DNA of 64,000 bases, taken from Chitinophaga alhagiae. GTDB lineage: Bacteria; Bacteroidota; Bacteroidia; Chitinophagales; Chitinophagaceae. Positions 26,577 through 35,674 of this stretch are shown piece after piece. Below the pieces are notes generated by a model. The model made no database searches. It was given only the letters and a program-made list of their open reading frames with translations, and had not been told where the DNA came from. A program made the translations under genes and the position numbers. Each line of letters opens with the position of its first letter. Position 1 is the stretch's first letter. The stretch is taken from NCBI RefSeq assembly GCF_003568665.1, contig NZ_QXMH01000001.1, forward strand, positions 2,294,001-2,358,000, read 5' to 3'.

Positions 26577-27980
26577 ATGAAACTTACCAAATTCCTGGCC
26601 TTTTTGTTCGGTGCAGCAGTATTGTTCTCTGCCTGCCGGAAAAATGATGATGATGACGATACAGACCCGGATAACCAGCCCGAAGTGCTGAGCGGCAACA
26701 TATCGCAAGACAAGAGACTGACCAACGACAAGGTATGGATACTGAAAGGGTATGTATATGTGACCGCGGGCGCTACCCTCACCATTGATGCCGGAACCAT
26801 TATCAAAAGCGAAGTGGCTGACATCAATAAAGGCGCGCTGATAGTTGAGCGCGGCGCCAAGATCATTGCTGCCGGTACCTCTACCAGCCCCATTGTTTTC
26901 ACCTCCGGCAAAGAGAAAGGCCAGCGTACCCCCGGTGACTGGGGCGGCGTGATCATTCTCGGCAAAGCGCCTATTAACCGTACAGATAATCCGAATATTG
27001 AAGGCGGCGTAGGCCGGCCTTACGGCGGCACAGACCCCGAAGATAACTCCGGTGTTTTCAGCTATGTACGCATTGAGTACGCCGGTGTGGCAGCACAGCC
27101 CAACAGTGAGATCAACGGTCTTACCCTGGGCGGTGTGGGCAACAAGACCCAGATAGACCACGTACAGGTGCTGTATGGTAATGACGATGCCTTTGAATTT
27201 TTCGGCGGCACGGTAAATGCCAAATACCTGGTGGCCATTGGCACAGCGGATGATGATTTTGACTTTGACAACGGTTTTTCCGGTACCATCCAGTATGCCG
27301 TGGCCATGCGCTACCCGCAGATAGCTGACCCCGGAGACGCCAGCAACCTGATAGAGTGCGATAACGACGGCAGCGGCACCACCGCTAACCCCCGCACCCG
27401 GCCGGTGCTGTCTAACCTGACCCTGATAGGCCCCAACAACGCTGCCAATACCCACGCCAGCCACAACTACGGCAACAGGTGGAGAAGGGCTACCAACTTT
27501 GTGCTGGTAAACTCTATCATCATGGGCGCGCAAAAAGGCGGTTTCTCCATAGAGTCTAACGCCTCCGGTCAGGATATGAAAGACGACAAGTCTGTTTTCA
27601 AAAATAACATCGTTCACGCCCTGGCCAAGCCTTACCTGCTGGATTCCGCGGCTTCCCGCGCAGTAGTGGCCGGTTTCCCCGCAGACCCGCTGACGGCCGA
27701 GCAAAGAGCTGACCTGATCAGCCAGGGCAGCGCATGGCTGAAAGCCAAAGCAGAAGCCAACGGCTGTGTAACCCTGGCTTCAGCGGACGAGGTTGGCCTT
27801 ACGGCGCCATTTAACCTGACTGCTCCCAACTTCCTGCCCCAAACCGGTTCCAAAGCGCTGGAAGGCACTTTTGCAAGCCTGCCGGGCCTGGAAGCCGTTA
27901 CCTACCGCGGCGCGTTTGCCGCCGGTACCAACTGGATGCAGGGCTGGACCACGTTTGACCCTCAAAACGAAACGTACTAA
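26577..27980 (+). CDS. Beta-helix-like lipoprotein partner of the TonB receptor
   Basis: A 467-aa protein with a lipobox LFSA-C20, followed by an acidic run (residues 24-32), so a surface or periplasmic lipoprotein. The body shows repeated short strands with Gly/Asn turns ('TIDAGTIIKSEVADINKGALIVERGAKIIAAGT', 'NGLTLGGVGNKTQIDHVQVLYGNDDAFEFFGG'), as in right-handed parallel beta-helix proteins. Related Bacteroidota proteins are often mislabelled 'multidrug transporter' or 'T9SS target'. It follows a TonB receptor and has a Pho-box-like promoter of its own. I infer a substrate-binding or substrate-cleaving partner in phosphorus scavenging; no catalytic residues can be named. Confidence 0.8.
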   Translation: MKLTKFLAFLFGAAVLFSACRKNDDDDDTDPDNQPEVLSGNISQDKRLTNDKVWILKGYVYVTAGATLTIDAGTIIKSEVADINKGALIVERGAKIIAAGTSTSPIVFTSGKEKGQRTPGDWGGVIILGKAPINRTDNPNIEGGVGRPYGGTDPEDNSGVFSYVRIEYAGVAAQPNSEINGLTLGGVGNKTQIDHVQVLYGNDDAFEFFGGTVNAKYLVAIGTADDDFDFDNGFSGTIQYAVAMRYPQIADPGDASNLIECDNDGSGTTANPRTRPVLSNLTLIGPNNAANTHASHNYGNRWRRATNFVLVNSIIMGAQKGGFSIESNASGQDMKDDKSVFKNNIVHALAKPYLLDSAASRAVVAGFPADPLTAEQRADLISQGSAWLKAKAEANGCVTLASADEVGLTAPFNLTAPNFLPQTGSKALEGTFASLPGLEAVTYRGAFAAGTNWMQGWTTFDPQNETY

Positions 27981-28018
27981 CAGTACCCGCACGTTTGTCG
28001 TACATATTATAAATTACA

Positions 28019-28048
28019 GCCGCTCCGGAATTTCCCGGGGCGGCTTTT
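28019..28048 (+). terminator. Terminator after the beta-helix lipoprotein gene
   Basis: A 10-bp stem (28019-28028 with 28035-28044, one G-T pair), loop AATTTC, followed by TTTT. It separates the lipoprotein gene from the porin gene, which has its own -7 element. Confidence 0.85.
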
Positions 28049-28081
28049 CCTTTTTGCGGGCATTTCTATCGGGAGAAACTT

Positions 28082-28089
28082 TATTTTTG
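28082..28089 (+). promoter_or_regulatory. -7 element of the porin gene
   Basis: TATTTTTG matches TAnnTTTG, 22 bp before the ATG. A TTTG at 28053-28056 lies 25 bp upstream, longer than usual. No 11-bp phased TTAAyA repeats are seen here. Confidence 0.55.
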
Positions 28090-28111
28090 CTGCAAAATTT
28101 CCGGCTTCATA

Positions 28112-29425
28112 ATGATACTCACGCGCATAGTTCTGCTGACAGGTCTTGGTGTATTGCTTACAATTACTACGGTACGGGCCCAGTTCCTGATGGACATGAT
28201 AGATACCAGTACCTCCCTGGGCAAGGGAATGATCTCCATCTACAAGAACTACGATCACCTCCGCATCAGCGGATATATGCAGCCGCAATTCCAGTGGTCT
28301 ACAGGAAAGGGTATGGGGTTTTACCAGGGGGGAGATTTTCCCAAAGAGTCAGATAACCGTTTTATGTTCCGCCGCGGCCGCATCCGTTTCGATTATGAGC
28401 ATTACAACAAGCAGAACTTGCCCACCCTGCAGTTCGTGTTCCAGTTTGACGGAACGGAGCGGGGCGTGAATATCCGGGACTTCTGGGGCCGTATCTTCGA
28501 TGGCAAGTGGGACGTAATGTCCCTGACCATGGGGATGTTTGCCCGGCCCTTCGGTTTCGAGGTCAATTATTCAAGCGGTGACCGCGAGGCCCCCGAGCGC
28601 GGCCGCATGTCTCAGATACTCATGAAAACCGAGCGCGACCTGGGGGCCATGGTGAGCTGGGCGCCCAGGAGAAAATCCCATCCGCTTTCCTTCCTGAAAG
28701 TAGACGTTGGGCTCTTCAATGGCCAGGGGCTGGCGGGGCCGGAAGACTATGACAGCCATAAAGACCTTATTGCAAGAGTGGCCATGAAACCCACGGCGCT
28801 CAACCGGCAGAAATGGCTGCTTTCTGTGGGCGCTTCCATCTTGTACGGAGGGCTGGAGCAGTTCACGCCTGTTGTTTACCGTATGCAGAAAACAGGGGCG
28901 TTCTATAAAGACTCTTCGGCCGCAAACATCGGCATGATAGCGCCGCGCCACTATTACGGCGGAGATGCGCAGTTCGTTATCCCTAACGCCAAAGGCGTTA
29001 CGCAGTTCCGTGCGGAATACATCCGCGGAACGCAGACGGGCACAAGGAACCACTCCGAAACGCCGGGCGAGATACCCATGATAGATGAAGCCTTTGCGCC
29101 GCTGGCCATCCGCAATTTTGACGGTGCATATCTTAATTTCCTGCAGCACCTTGGCAGCGAAAAACATCAGCTGGTACTGAAATACGATTGGTACGACCCC
29201 AATACGCGGGTGAAAGGGAAACAGATCGGGAAAGACGGCCTGAACCTCACCGTGGCCGATATCAGGTTTGATACCTTCGGCGCGGGATATGTCTATTACT
29301 TCAATGAGCACATGAAGGCCACCCTGTGGTTTGACAGGATCTGGAATGAAACCACTTCGCTGGAAGGGTATACGGACGATGTTGACGATAATGTATTCAC
29401 CTGCCGGCTGCAGTACCGGTTCTGA
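28112..29425 (+). CDS. Porin, phosphate-selective porin O/P (Porin_O_P) family
   Basis: A 437-aa outer-membrane beta-barrel with a signal peptide (cleavage near VRAQ). 'RISGYMQPQFQW', 'FRRGRIRFDYEHYNKQNLPTLQFVFQFDGTE' and 'MGMFARPFGFEVNYSSGDREAPERG' are typical of Porin_O_P proteins. The C-terminus ends in an aromatic residue (QYRF), as needed for barrel assembly. OprP of Pseudomonas is a phosphate-starvation porin. The position between a phosphate-regulated lipoprotein gene and PhoR/PhoB supports a phosphate or polyphosphate channel. The gene does not carry a Pho-like array of its own. Confidence 0.9.
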   Translation: MILTRIVLLTGLGVLLTITTVRAQFLMDMIDTSTSLGKGMISIYKNYDHLRISGYMQPQFQWSTGKGMGFYQGGDFPKESDNRFMFRRGRIRFDYEHYNKQNLPTLQFVFQFDGTERGVNIRDFWGRIFDGKWDVMSLTMGMFARPFGFEVNYSSGDREAPERGRMSQILMKTERDLGAMVSWAPRRKSHPLSFLKVDVGLFNGQGLAGPEDYDSHKDLIARVAMKPTALNRQKWLLSVGASILYGGLEQFTPVVYRMQKTGAFYKDSSAANIGMIAPRHYYGGDAQFVIPNAKGVTQFRAEYIRGTQTGTRNHSETPGEIPMIDEAFAPLAIRNFDGAYLNFLQHLGSEKHQLVLKYDWYDPNTRVKGKQIGKDGLNLTVADIRFDTFGAGYVYYFNEHMKATLWFDRIWNETTSLEGYTDDVDDNVFTCRLQYRF

Positions 29426-30478
29426 TCAGTTCTCCCTCCCCAGCTCCAGCGTAAAGCCGAAGGTAGAGCCTACTTCCGCCTTGCTGCGCACGTTGATGGT
29501 CTGCTCATGCGCTTCCACAATGTGTTTGACAATGGCCAGCCCCAGGCCGGTGCCGCCAATGTCTCTGCTGCGCGCCCTGTCTGTACGGTAAAAACGCTCA
29601 AACACCCGGGGCAGGTGTTCTTCGGCCATGCCGATGCCCGTATCCGATATTTCTATCAGCACCCGCTTGCCATCCATGTTGTAAAAGCTGGCAATGGTCT
29701 GCCCTTCCTGCTTGCCGTACTTTACGGAGTTCTCTATGAGGTTGATGAGCACTTGCCGTATCTTCTCCTTGTCCGCATACACATTGATAGGCGCTTCACA
29801 GCCTTTTTTGATGCTGAATCTGATCTCTTTCTGGCGGGCCTTCAGGGAAAGGGTGTCAAACACGTCTTTCACCAGGTCCTGTATCACAAATTGTTCCTTG
29901 TTGATGGTCATTTCCCCGCTTTCCAGCTTGGAGATCTCGTCCAGGTCATCTATCAGCCGGCAAAGGCGGTCAATGTTCTTGGTGGCGTTCTTCAGGAACA
30001 TCTTGTTCACCGAAGGGTCATCTATGGCCCCGTCCAGCAGGGTGTGGATGTAGCCCTGCACGGCAAAAATGGGGGTTTTCAGCTCGTGAGACAGGTTGAG
30101 CAGAAATTCCTTGCGGAAGGCCTCGTTGCGGCGCAGGTTCTCCAGCTCTTCTTTTTTCTGCGCGGCCCATTTCTCCACGTCTTCACTCACCTCATCTATA
30201 GTTTTGAGGGGCAGGATGTTCTTGTTGAAGAAGTCTTCCCGCTTGGAGGCCTTGGTCTGGTAAATGAACTTGTAGATGAGCTTTATTTTGCGGTAAATGA
30301 AGTTCTGCAGCGTATACAGGTACAAATAATACGCTACCAGAAAGGTGAGCACAAAGGCAATACCGGTCTCTTTCAGCCCAACATCCAGCAACAGGCAGCC
30401 CAGGCCCATAATAACAGACAGTACCAGCGCAGTAAAACCGGCCAGCTTTTGCGGTGAAAGGTTTTTTGCTTTGAACAT
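29426..30478 (-). CDS. phoR: PhoR-like sensor histidine kinase
   Basis: A 350-aa kinase from the preferred ATG at 30478 (MFKAKNLSPQKLAGF). It has two closely spaced N-terminal transmembrane helices with almost no periplasmic loop, a HisKA domain with phospho-acceptor H131 in 'NLSHELKTPIFAVQGY', and a HATPase_c domain with the N, G1 ('DTGIGMAEEHLPRVFERFYR') and G2 ('GGTGLGLAIVKHIVE') boxes. The lack of a sensor domain fits PhoR, which senses phosphate through the transporter/PhoU. Two upstream in-frame ATGs, at 30538 and 30562, would add up to 28 residues that look non-coding. It lies downstream of the phoB-like gene on the same strand and faces the porin gene end to end. Confidence 0.92.
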   Translation of the reverse strand: MFKAKNLSPQKLAGFTALVLSVIMGLGCLLLDVGLKETGIAFVLTFLVAYYLYLYTLQNFIYRKIKLIYKFIYQTKASKREDFFNKNILPLKTIDEVSEDVEKWAAQKKEELENLRRNEAFRKEFLLNLSHELKTPIFAVQGYIHTLLDGAIDDPSVNKMFLKNATKNIDRLCRLIDDLDEISKLESGEMTINKEQFVIQDLVKDVFDTLSLKARQKEIRFSIKKGCEAPINVYADKEKIRQVLINLIENSVKYGKQEGQTIASFYNMDGKRVLIEISDTGIGMAEEHLPRVFERFYRTDRARSRDIGGTGLGLAIVKHIVEAHEQTINVRSKAEVGSTFGFTLELGREN

Positions 30479-30609
30479 ACTCCAGAGTGAGTAATGATTG
30501 TAATACCGGGAAATTAAGTCAAATTTTTTACTTGCCATGCCACATAGCCGCAAAGGCCCCAATACCCGAAAAGGGGAAGTATATTGAAATACAGGGAAGG
30601 ATGAGAGAA

Positions 30610-31299
30610 TTACATTTCGAACTTGTAGCCAACGCCTTTAACGGTAGTAATGAGGTCTACCCCCAGCTTCTGGCGTATTTTGCGGATGTGTACGTCTATG
30701 GTGCGGTCTCCCACTATCACCTCGGTGCCCCATACCTGGTTGAGGATCTCGTTCCGGAGAAACACCCGTCCCGGTTTGGAGGCCAGTAACTGCAACAGCT
30801 CAAATTCTTTTTTGGCCAGTATGATCTCCGCTCCCTTGTAGGTAACGGTGAATTTTTCGCGGTCTATCACCAGGTCTCCCAGGTGCAATTGCTGCTCTTC
30901 CACCTTGTTGAGGCGGCGGAAAAGGGCGTTGATGCGGCTCACCAGCAGTTTGGGCTTGATGGGTTTGGCAATGTAATCGTCCGCGCCCATGTTCAGCCCC
31001 TCTATCTCGCTCTTTTCATCGTTGAGGGCCGTGAGAAAAAGCACCATGGTTTCCTTGAACTCCGGCAGCTTGCGGATCTCCTTGCAGGTATCGATGCCGT
31101 TCTTGTTGGGCATCATAATGTCCAGCATAATAAGGTCCGGACGGAATATTTTCGCTTTCTGGATGGCCTCGCTGCCGTCTTTGGCCGTTACCGTTTCATA
31201 ACCCGCGCTCCGGAGATTGTAACTGATTATCTCCAGTATGTCCGCCTCATCATCCACTACAAGAATTTTACCTACTGCAACTGCTGGTTCCATCAACAT
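30610..31299 (-). CDS. phoB: PhoB-like response regulator
   Basis: A 229-aa OmpR/PhoB-type regulator. The receiver has acidic D16-D17, phospho-acceptor D60 in 'LIMLDIMMPN' and K in 'DDYIAKPI'. The C-terminal winged helix ('LAKKEFELLQLLASKPGRVFLRNEIL...RTIDVHIRKIRQKL') is typical. It is paired with the PhoR-like kinase. The 11-bp direct-repeat arrays upstream of 22157, 23637 and 26577 are the expected binding geometry for this family, which makes this protein the best candidate to bind them. Confidence 0.93.
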   Translation of the reverse strand: MLMEPAVAVGKILVVDDEADILEIISYNLRSAGYETVTAKDGSEAIQKAKIFRPDLIMLDIMMPNKNGIDTCKEIRKLPEFKETMVLFLTALNDEKSEIEGLNMGADDYIAKPIKPKLLVSRINALFRRLNKVEEQQLHLGDLVIDREKFTVTYKGAEIILAKKEFELLQLLASKPGRVFLRNEILNQVWGTEVIVGDRTIDVHIRKIRQKLGVDLITTVKGVGYKFEM

Positions 31300-31321
31300 A
31301 AACTTGGGTTTTAAGATGGCA

Positions 31322-31329
31322 CAAAATTA
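31322..31329 (-). promoter_or_regulatory. -7 element for phoB-phoR
   Basis: Minus-strand TAATTTTG matches TAnnTTTG, 22 bp before the phoB-like start. No phased TTAAyA repeats at the expected distance. The rest of the 258-bp gap to 31557 shows no further feature except the promoter at 31522. Confidence 0.5.
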
Positions 31330-31521
31330 AACAGCGCTTTGCCGTTTAATGGAATGATAACATTATCTAATTGTTAATTCAGGCCCTCTCCCGGCCGCAA
31401 AGATACGTTTTTCACCGCTGATGCCGCTAAAACGCCCGCAGCGCATTGGTATAATGTATTTTTTGAATGAAAAGAAAGCCTAATAATATGGGGCGGATTG
31501 CTAATTCGTAATAATTGGTAG

Positions 31522-31529
31522 TAAATTTG
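31522..31529 (+). promoter_or_regulatory. -7 element of the 728-aa secreted protein gene
   Basis: TAAATTTG matches TAnnTTTG, with ATTG 21 bp upstream as a possible -33. A single GTAATA occurs at 31508 but is not part of an 11-bp array. Confidence 0.5.
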
Positions 31530-31557
31530 CAGTGTAGCACAGGCGTAACTCATTTAT

Positions 31558-33744
31558 ATGAAGAAAATATTACCAGTTATATGCATAGGCTTGATTTACA
31601 GCGGCGGGGCCTTCGCGCAGGAGATCAAGGTGCCCATACACAGACAGATATTTCACGACAATATTGACAAGGAGCAGGTAGCCGCTGACAAGTTTGACGG
31701 TAAAACGGACAATTTTGTAAAAGCCACGGAAGATGAGACCATCAACCTGCAGGTAACCAACGCCCTGATGAAGCAGGTAGATGCCATACAGGTGGAAATT
31801 GAGCGGGATACGGCGCTGGACCAGCGCCTGAAGGTGAAATACCTCACCGGCCTGCAGCAGGTGCTCAAAGACTATAACACCAAACGGTCTTTCCGCCGCA
31901 TTGAGCCGGATGAAGCCCCGGCCATTGTGAACGCCTACCGCAACATGATGCATGCAGACATCCAGGGCAAAAGCATTTACCCCATTGCCCGCACCCTCAG
32001 CTTTGAAGCGGGGGAGCGCCTGGTGGAAGTGTATAAGGACAACCCCGGCTTCAAGGAAGCCCGCGGTGAAATGTTTGCCAAATACGCTTTCAGGAACCTG
32101 GAAGATATTATGCCCAAGCTGGGCCCTTACCTGGATTACCCGGTAACAGACTCCGTAATAGCCGCCGTGGCCCGCAAGTACCCCAACCAGGTGCTGACCT
32201 ACGCCACTTCTTATACCCCCACTGCCAGCGCCATCCGCCGCAACCAGGACCCCCTCGTGCAGCAGATCGTGCAAATTGGCCGCTCCTCCCAGAGCACCCG
32301 GCTCATGCCTTTCATTGACCAGCTGCTGGACGGCACTACCACCATCCCGGAGCTGGAAAGTGCGGTGGCGGACGACTATAACTATTTCCGTAAAATGGTG
32401 CAGGCCGCCATTGCCCTGCAGAAAAGAAAAGCCAACGGCCAGGAGCCCCTGGGCCTGAAAGCCATGCAGGAGAACATGCATGCCAAGTCACTGCGGTATA
32501 TCCGCGAGGTGAATGACCTGCATGAGGAAGGGCCGGCCGTGCGTTTCCGCATTGTGAAAGACTTTACGCCGGAAGAACTGTATTACCTCATAGTGAACGG
32601 GCAGGAGGAGCTGTACACCTCCAGCTATACCAACGCCGCCAAAGCCGGTTTGTATGACCAGATGATGCTGCGCATGAAACCGCCCCGCGGAGACAGCCTG
32701 CTCATGCTGGTGAGCTTTGACCGCTTCAAGAAATTTATTGCCATGGCCGCCGGCTTCAACACGCTGGACCACTTCCTCAAATCCATGGACCCGGAAAACG
32801 CCAACTACCTGATGGTGAAATTTGTGCGCAGCCTGGAAAAAACAGAAGACCTGGAAGATGCCGTAGACGTGGCCAACTCCTTTGGCAGCATCCGCGATCC
32901 CAAGCTGCTGGACTTTCTGCGGGACGAGGTGCGGAAAAACCTGGTGTTCGTAACCGGCAAGAAAGACAAACGCGGCACTACCATCTACGGCCTGCTCAAC
33001 AGCATTTTCTCCGAGCAGGCGGGCGGTACGGACTCTTCGCGCGCGTCAGACATGGCGGCCAAACTGCAGCTGCCGCCTATCAACTTCGTGGAGTTCAATA
33101 CCCTGCCCAATGACAGCGGCCGCATTTACCAGCAGGTGTTCTTTTATGGGGACGAGGACGGCCTGATCTCCTACCGCAGCTTTATGGGCAACTTCCCCAG
33201 CAGCGAGTGGCACGTTACCAAAAATACGTACTGGACCACCATCACGTCTACCAAGGGCAAGCCCACTACTATTTTCGCCAACAACCCGCTGCCGGAGCCG
33301 GAAGATAAAACGGCCATTGAAAAGCTGGCGGAATACCTGGACGAAAAAGATATTCACCCCACCGTATTTATACACCGCGGTCACAGCTACCACGTGAACA
33401 CCACGCTGGATAACCTGCAGAGCACCGCGCGCATTGTGATACTGGGCTCCTGCGGCGGTTACCACAACCTGGCCACCGTGCTGGAAAAAGCGCCCGATGC
33501 GCACATCATTTCCTCCAAGCAGGTAGGTACCTACCGGGTGAACGAGCCTATCATCCGCAGCCTGGAAGAGGTGATACGCGCGGGCAAGGATGTAGACTGG
33601 GTGCAGATGTGGGTAGGCCTCTCCAAACGTTTTGCGGGAGATGCCGGCAGCAAGACGCTGTTTGATGACTACGTGCCGCCCCATAAAAACCTGGGCGCCA
33701 TCTTCATCAAGGCTTACCGCCAGGTGATGAAAGAGACCAACTGA
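31558..33744 (+). CDS. Secreted protein of unknown function with clan CD peptidase-like His/Cys motifs
   Basis: A 728-aa protein with a signal peptide (cleavage near AFAQ). Residues about 30-480 are mostly helical without a recognised domain. Near the C-terminus a hydrophobic strand ends in H606-R-G-H609 ('TVFIHRGHSYH') and a second strand ends in G630-S-C632-G-G ('RIVILGSCGGYHN'). A strand followed by H-G or G-H, then a strand followed by S-C or G-C, is the catalytic layout of caspase-like clan CD cysteine peptidases. The 23-residue spacing is shorter than in known members, so this is a hypothesis. I have no established function for the family. It is divergent from phoB and ends at a good terminator. 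Confidence 0.75.
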   Translation: MKKILPVICIGLIYSGGAFAQEIKVPIHRQIFHDNIDKEQVAADKFDGKTDNFVKATEDETINLQVTNALMKQVDAIQVEIERDTALDQRLKVKYLTGLQQVLKDYNTKRSFRRIEPDEAPAIVNAYRNMMHADIQGKSIYPIARTLSFEAGERLVEVYKDNPGFKEARGEMFAKYAFRNLEDIMPKLGPYLDYPVTDSVIAAVARKYPNQVLTYATSYTPTASAIRRNQDPLVQQIVQIGRSSQSTRLMPFIDQLLDGTTTIPELESAVADDYNYFRKMVQAAIALQKRKANGQEPLGLKAMQENMHAKSLRYIREVNDLHEEGPAVRFRIVKDFTPEELYYLIVNGQEELYTSSYTNAAKAGLYDQMMLRMKPPRGDSLLMLVSFDRFKKFIAMAAGFNTLDHFLKSMDPENANYLMVKFVRSLEKTEDLEDAVDVANSFGSIRDPKLLDFLRDEVRKNLVFVTGKKDKRGTTIYGLLNSIFSEQAGGTDSSRASDMAAKLQLPPINFVEFNTLPNDSGRIYQQVFFYGDEDGLISYRSFMGNFPSSEWHVTKNTYWTTITSTKGKPTTIFANNPLPEPEDKTAIEKLAEYLDEKDIHPTVFIHRGHSYHVNTTLDNLQSTARIVILGSCGGYHNLATVLEKAPDAHIISSKQVGTYRVNEPIIRSLEEVIRAGKDVDWVQMWVGLSKRFAGDAGSKTLFDDYVPPHKNLGAIFIKAYRQVMKETN

Positions 33745-33764
33745 CCGTACACGAACGTATACCA

Positions 33765-33810
33765 GCAAAAGGGAGAAACAGCCGGCCGGCATTCTCCCTT
33801 TTGCGTTTTC
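33765..33810. terminator. Terminator after the 728-aa protein gene
   Basis: A 13-bp perfect stem (33765-33777 with 33792-33804) encloses a loop containing the palindrome GCCGGCCGGC and is followed by a T-rich stretch. Confidence 0.88.
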
Positions 33811-33835
33811 CGATTAAGCATTTACATTTACAGGA

Positions 33836-35602
33836 ATGGACCAGGTTCAAAAGAAGAAGCTATTTGATGTCAGTTTGCTGAAACGGGTATTTTCCTTTGC
33901 GGCACCGTACCGGCGCTACTTTTATTTATCCATGTTCCTCACCGTGCTGCTGGCGCTGCTTTCCCCGGTGAGGCCCTGGCTCATACAACTGTCTGTAGAC
34001 AAATACATCACCAACCAGTGGGCGCAAATGCTCATGATCGTTACCATCATCCAGGTGGGGCTGGTGATAGTGGAAACCGCCGTTCGTTTTTTCTTTTCCT
34101 ACATCACCAACTGGCTGGGGCAGTCTGTGATCAAAGACCTGCGCGTGGCCGTGTACAAAAAAGTGGTGGGCCTCAACCTGGCCTTTTTTGACAGAACGCC
34201 CATAGGCACCCTTACCACCCGCACCATCAACGATATTGAGGCTATCAACGATATTTTTTCAGAAGGCATCATCTCCATTGTGGCAGACGTGCTCATGATA
34301 CTGGCCATACTGGGCGTGATGTTCTTTGAAGACTGGCGGCTGACGCTCATCAGCCTTTCTCCTTTCCCCGTGCTGATACTGGCTACCTACTGGTTCAAAG
34401 AGACCGTGAACAAGTCTTTTCACCGGGTACGCAATGCTGTGGCCGCGCTCAATGCCTTTGTGCAGGAGCATATTACCGGCATGCTGGTGGTGCAGGCCTT
34501 TTCCGCGGAGAACAGGGAGTTCGGCAAATTCAGGAACATCAACAAAGATCACCGCAAAGCCAATATAGACGCCATTTTTGCATATTCCATATTTTTCCCC
34601 GTGGTGGAGATCATACTGGCCATTTCGCTGGGGCTCATGGTGTGGTGGGGCGCCAACAAGGTGCTCAACTATGAAGTAACGCAGGGGGTGATGATCGCTT
34701 TCATCATGTACCTCAACATGCTGTTCCGCCCGCTGCGCATCCTGGCAGACAAGTTCAATACCCTGCAAATGGGCATGGTGGCCAGCGAGCGCGTGTTCAA
34801 GGTGCTGGACAACCAGGATTATATGGCAGATAACGGCACCCATGCCGCCGCCGCCATGCGCGGAGAGGTCAGCTTTGAGCATGTGTGGTTTGCCTATAAA
34901 GATGAACGGTACGTGCTGAAAGACATCAGCTTCCAGGCCAAACCGGGGCAAACGGTGGCGCTGGTGGGGCATACCGGCTCCGGCAAAACCACCATCATCA
35001 GCATTCTCAACCGCCTGTACGAAATACAGAAAGGCCGCATTACCATAGACGGGGTGCCGCTGCAGGACTATCAGCTCAAAGAGCTTCGCAGCCGCGTAGG
35101 CGTGGTGCTGCAGGACGTGTTCCTCTTTTCCGGCTCCGTGTACGAAAACATCACCCTCCGCAACCCAGATATCAGTCGTGAGCAGGTAGAGCACGCCGCC
35201 AGGCTCATTGGCATGCATGATTTTATCCTGCAATTGCCCGGCGGTTATGATTACTCCGTGATGGAGCGGGGCAGCACCCTTTCCCTGGGCCAGCGGCAGC
35301 TCATTTCCTTCATCCGCGCGCTGCTCTATAACCCCGCCATTCTCATCCTGGACGAGGCCACCTCTTCTGTGGATACCGAGTCTGAGCTGCTGATACAGCA
35401 CGCTATAGACAAGCTGATAGCCGGGCGTACGGCCATTGTGATAGCCCACCGCCTGAGCACCATCAGCAAGGCGGACCAGATCATTGTGCTGGACAAAGGG
35501 GAGATCCGCGAAATGGGCAACCATGAAGAGCTGATGAGGCAGGAAGGATATTATCACAAGCTGTATACCATGCAGTTCCAGAAAACGGGCAGCAGCGTGT
35601 AA
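33836..35602 (+). CDS. ABC exporter, fused permease and ATPase (MsbA/LmrA-like)
   Basis: A 588-aa half-transporter that would dimerise. It has six N-terminal transmembrane helices (about residues 20-310), then an ATPase domain with Walker A 'GHTGSGKTT', signature 'LSLGQRQL' and Walker B 'ILILDEATSSVD'. Members export lipids, drugs or peptides; the substrate is not predictable from sequence. It is a single-gene unit between a terminator and the promoter of the DUF3857 gene. Confidence 0.92.
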   Translation: MDQVQKKKLFDVSLLKRVFSFAAPYRRYFYLSMFLTVLLALLSPVRPWLIQLSVDKYITNQWAQMLMIVTIIQVGLVIVETAVRFFFSYITNWLGQSVIKDLRVAVYKKVVGLNLAFFDRTPIGTLTTRTINDIEAINDIFSEGIISIVADVLMILAILGVMFFEDWRLTLISLSPFPVLILATYWFKETVNKSFHRVRNAVAALNAFVQEHITGMLVVQAFSAENREFGKFRNINKDHRKANIDAIFAYSIFFPVVEIILAISLGLMVWWGANKVLNYEVTQGVMIAFIMYLNMLFRPLRILADKFNTLQMGMVASERVFKVLDNQDYMADNGTHAAAAMRGEVSFEHVWFAYKDERYVLKDISFQAKPGQTVALVGHTGSGKTTIISILNRLYEIQKGRITIDGVPLQDYQLKELRSRVGVVLQDVFLFSGSVYENITLRNPDISREQVEHAARLIGMHDFILQLPGGYDYSVMERGSTLSLGQRQLISFIRALLYNPAILILDEATSSVDTESELLIQHAIDKLIAGRTAIVIAHRLSTISKADQIIVLDKGEIREMGNHEELMRQEGYYHKLYTMQFQKTGSSV

Positions 35603-35612
35603 CACCGCGTTA

Positions 35613-35643
35613 TTTGATATTTACGGCCGGTTGGTTATATTTG
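35613..35643 (+). promoter_or_regulatory. Consensus Bacteroidota promoter of the DUF3857 gene
   Basis: TTTG (35613-35616), exactly 19 bp, then TATATTTG (35636-35643), a perfect -33/-7 match. It argues that translation starts at 35675 rather than at the in-frame ATG 35645. Confidence 0.85.
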
Positions 35644-35674
35644 AGTGATACATACACCTGTAACCTATACCAAC

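Noticed and set aside
31480..31529. A Pho-like array in front of the 728-aa protein gene
   Set aside because: Only single TAATA-like hexamers occur, at 31480 and 31508, not in 11-bp phase and one bp off the fixed distance to the -7 box.
34259..35605. 448-aa minus-strand ORF over the ABC exporter
   Set aside because: Antisense shadow; the plus-strand frame has all ABC motifs.
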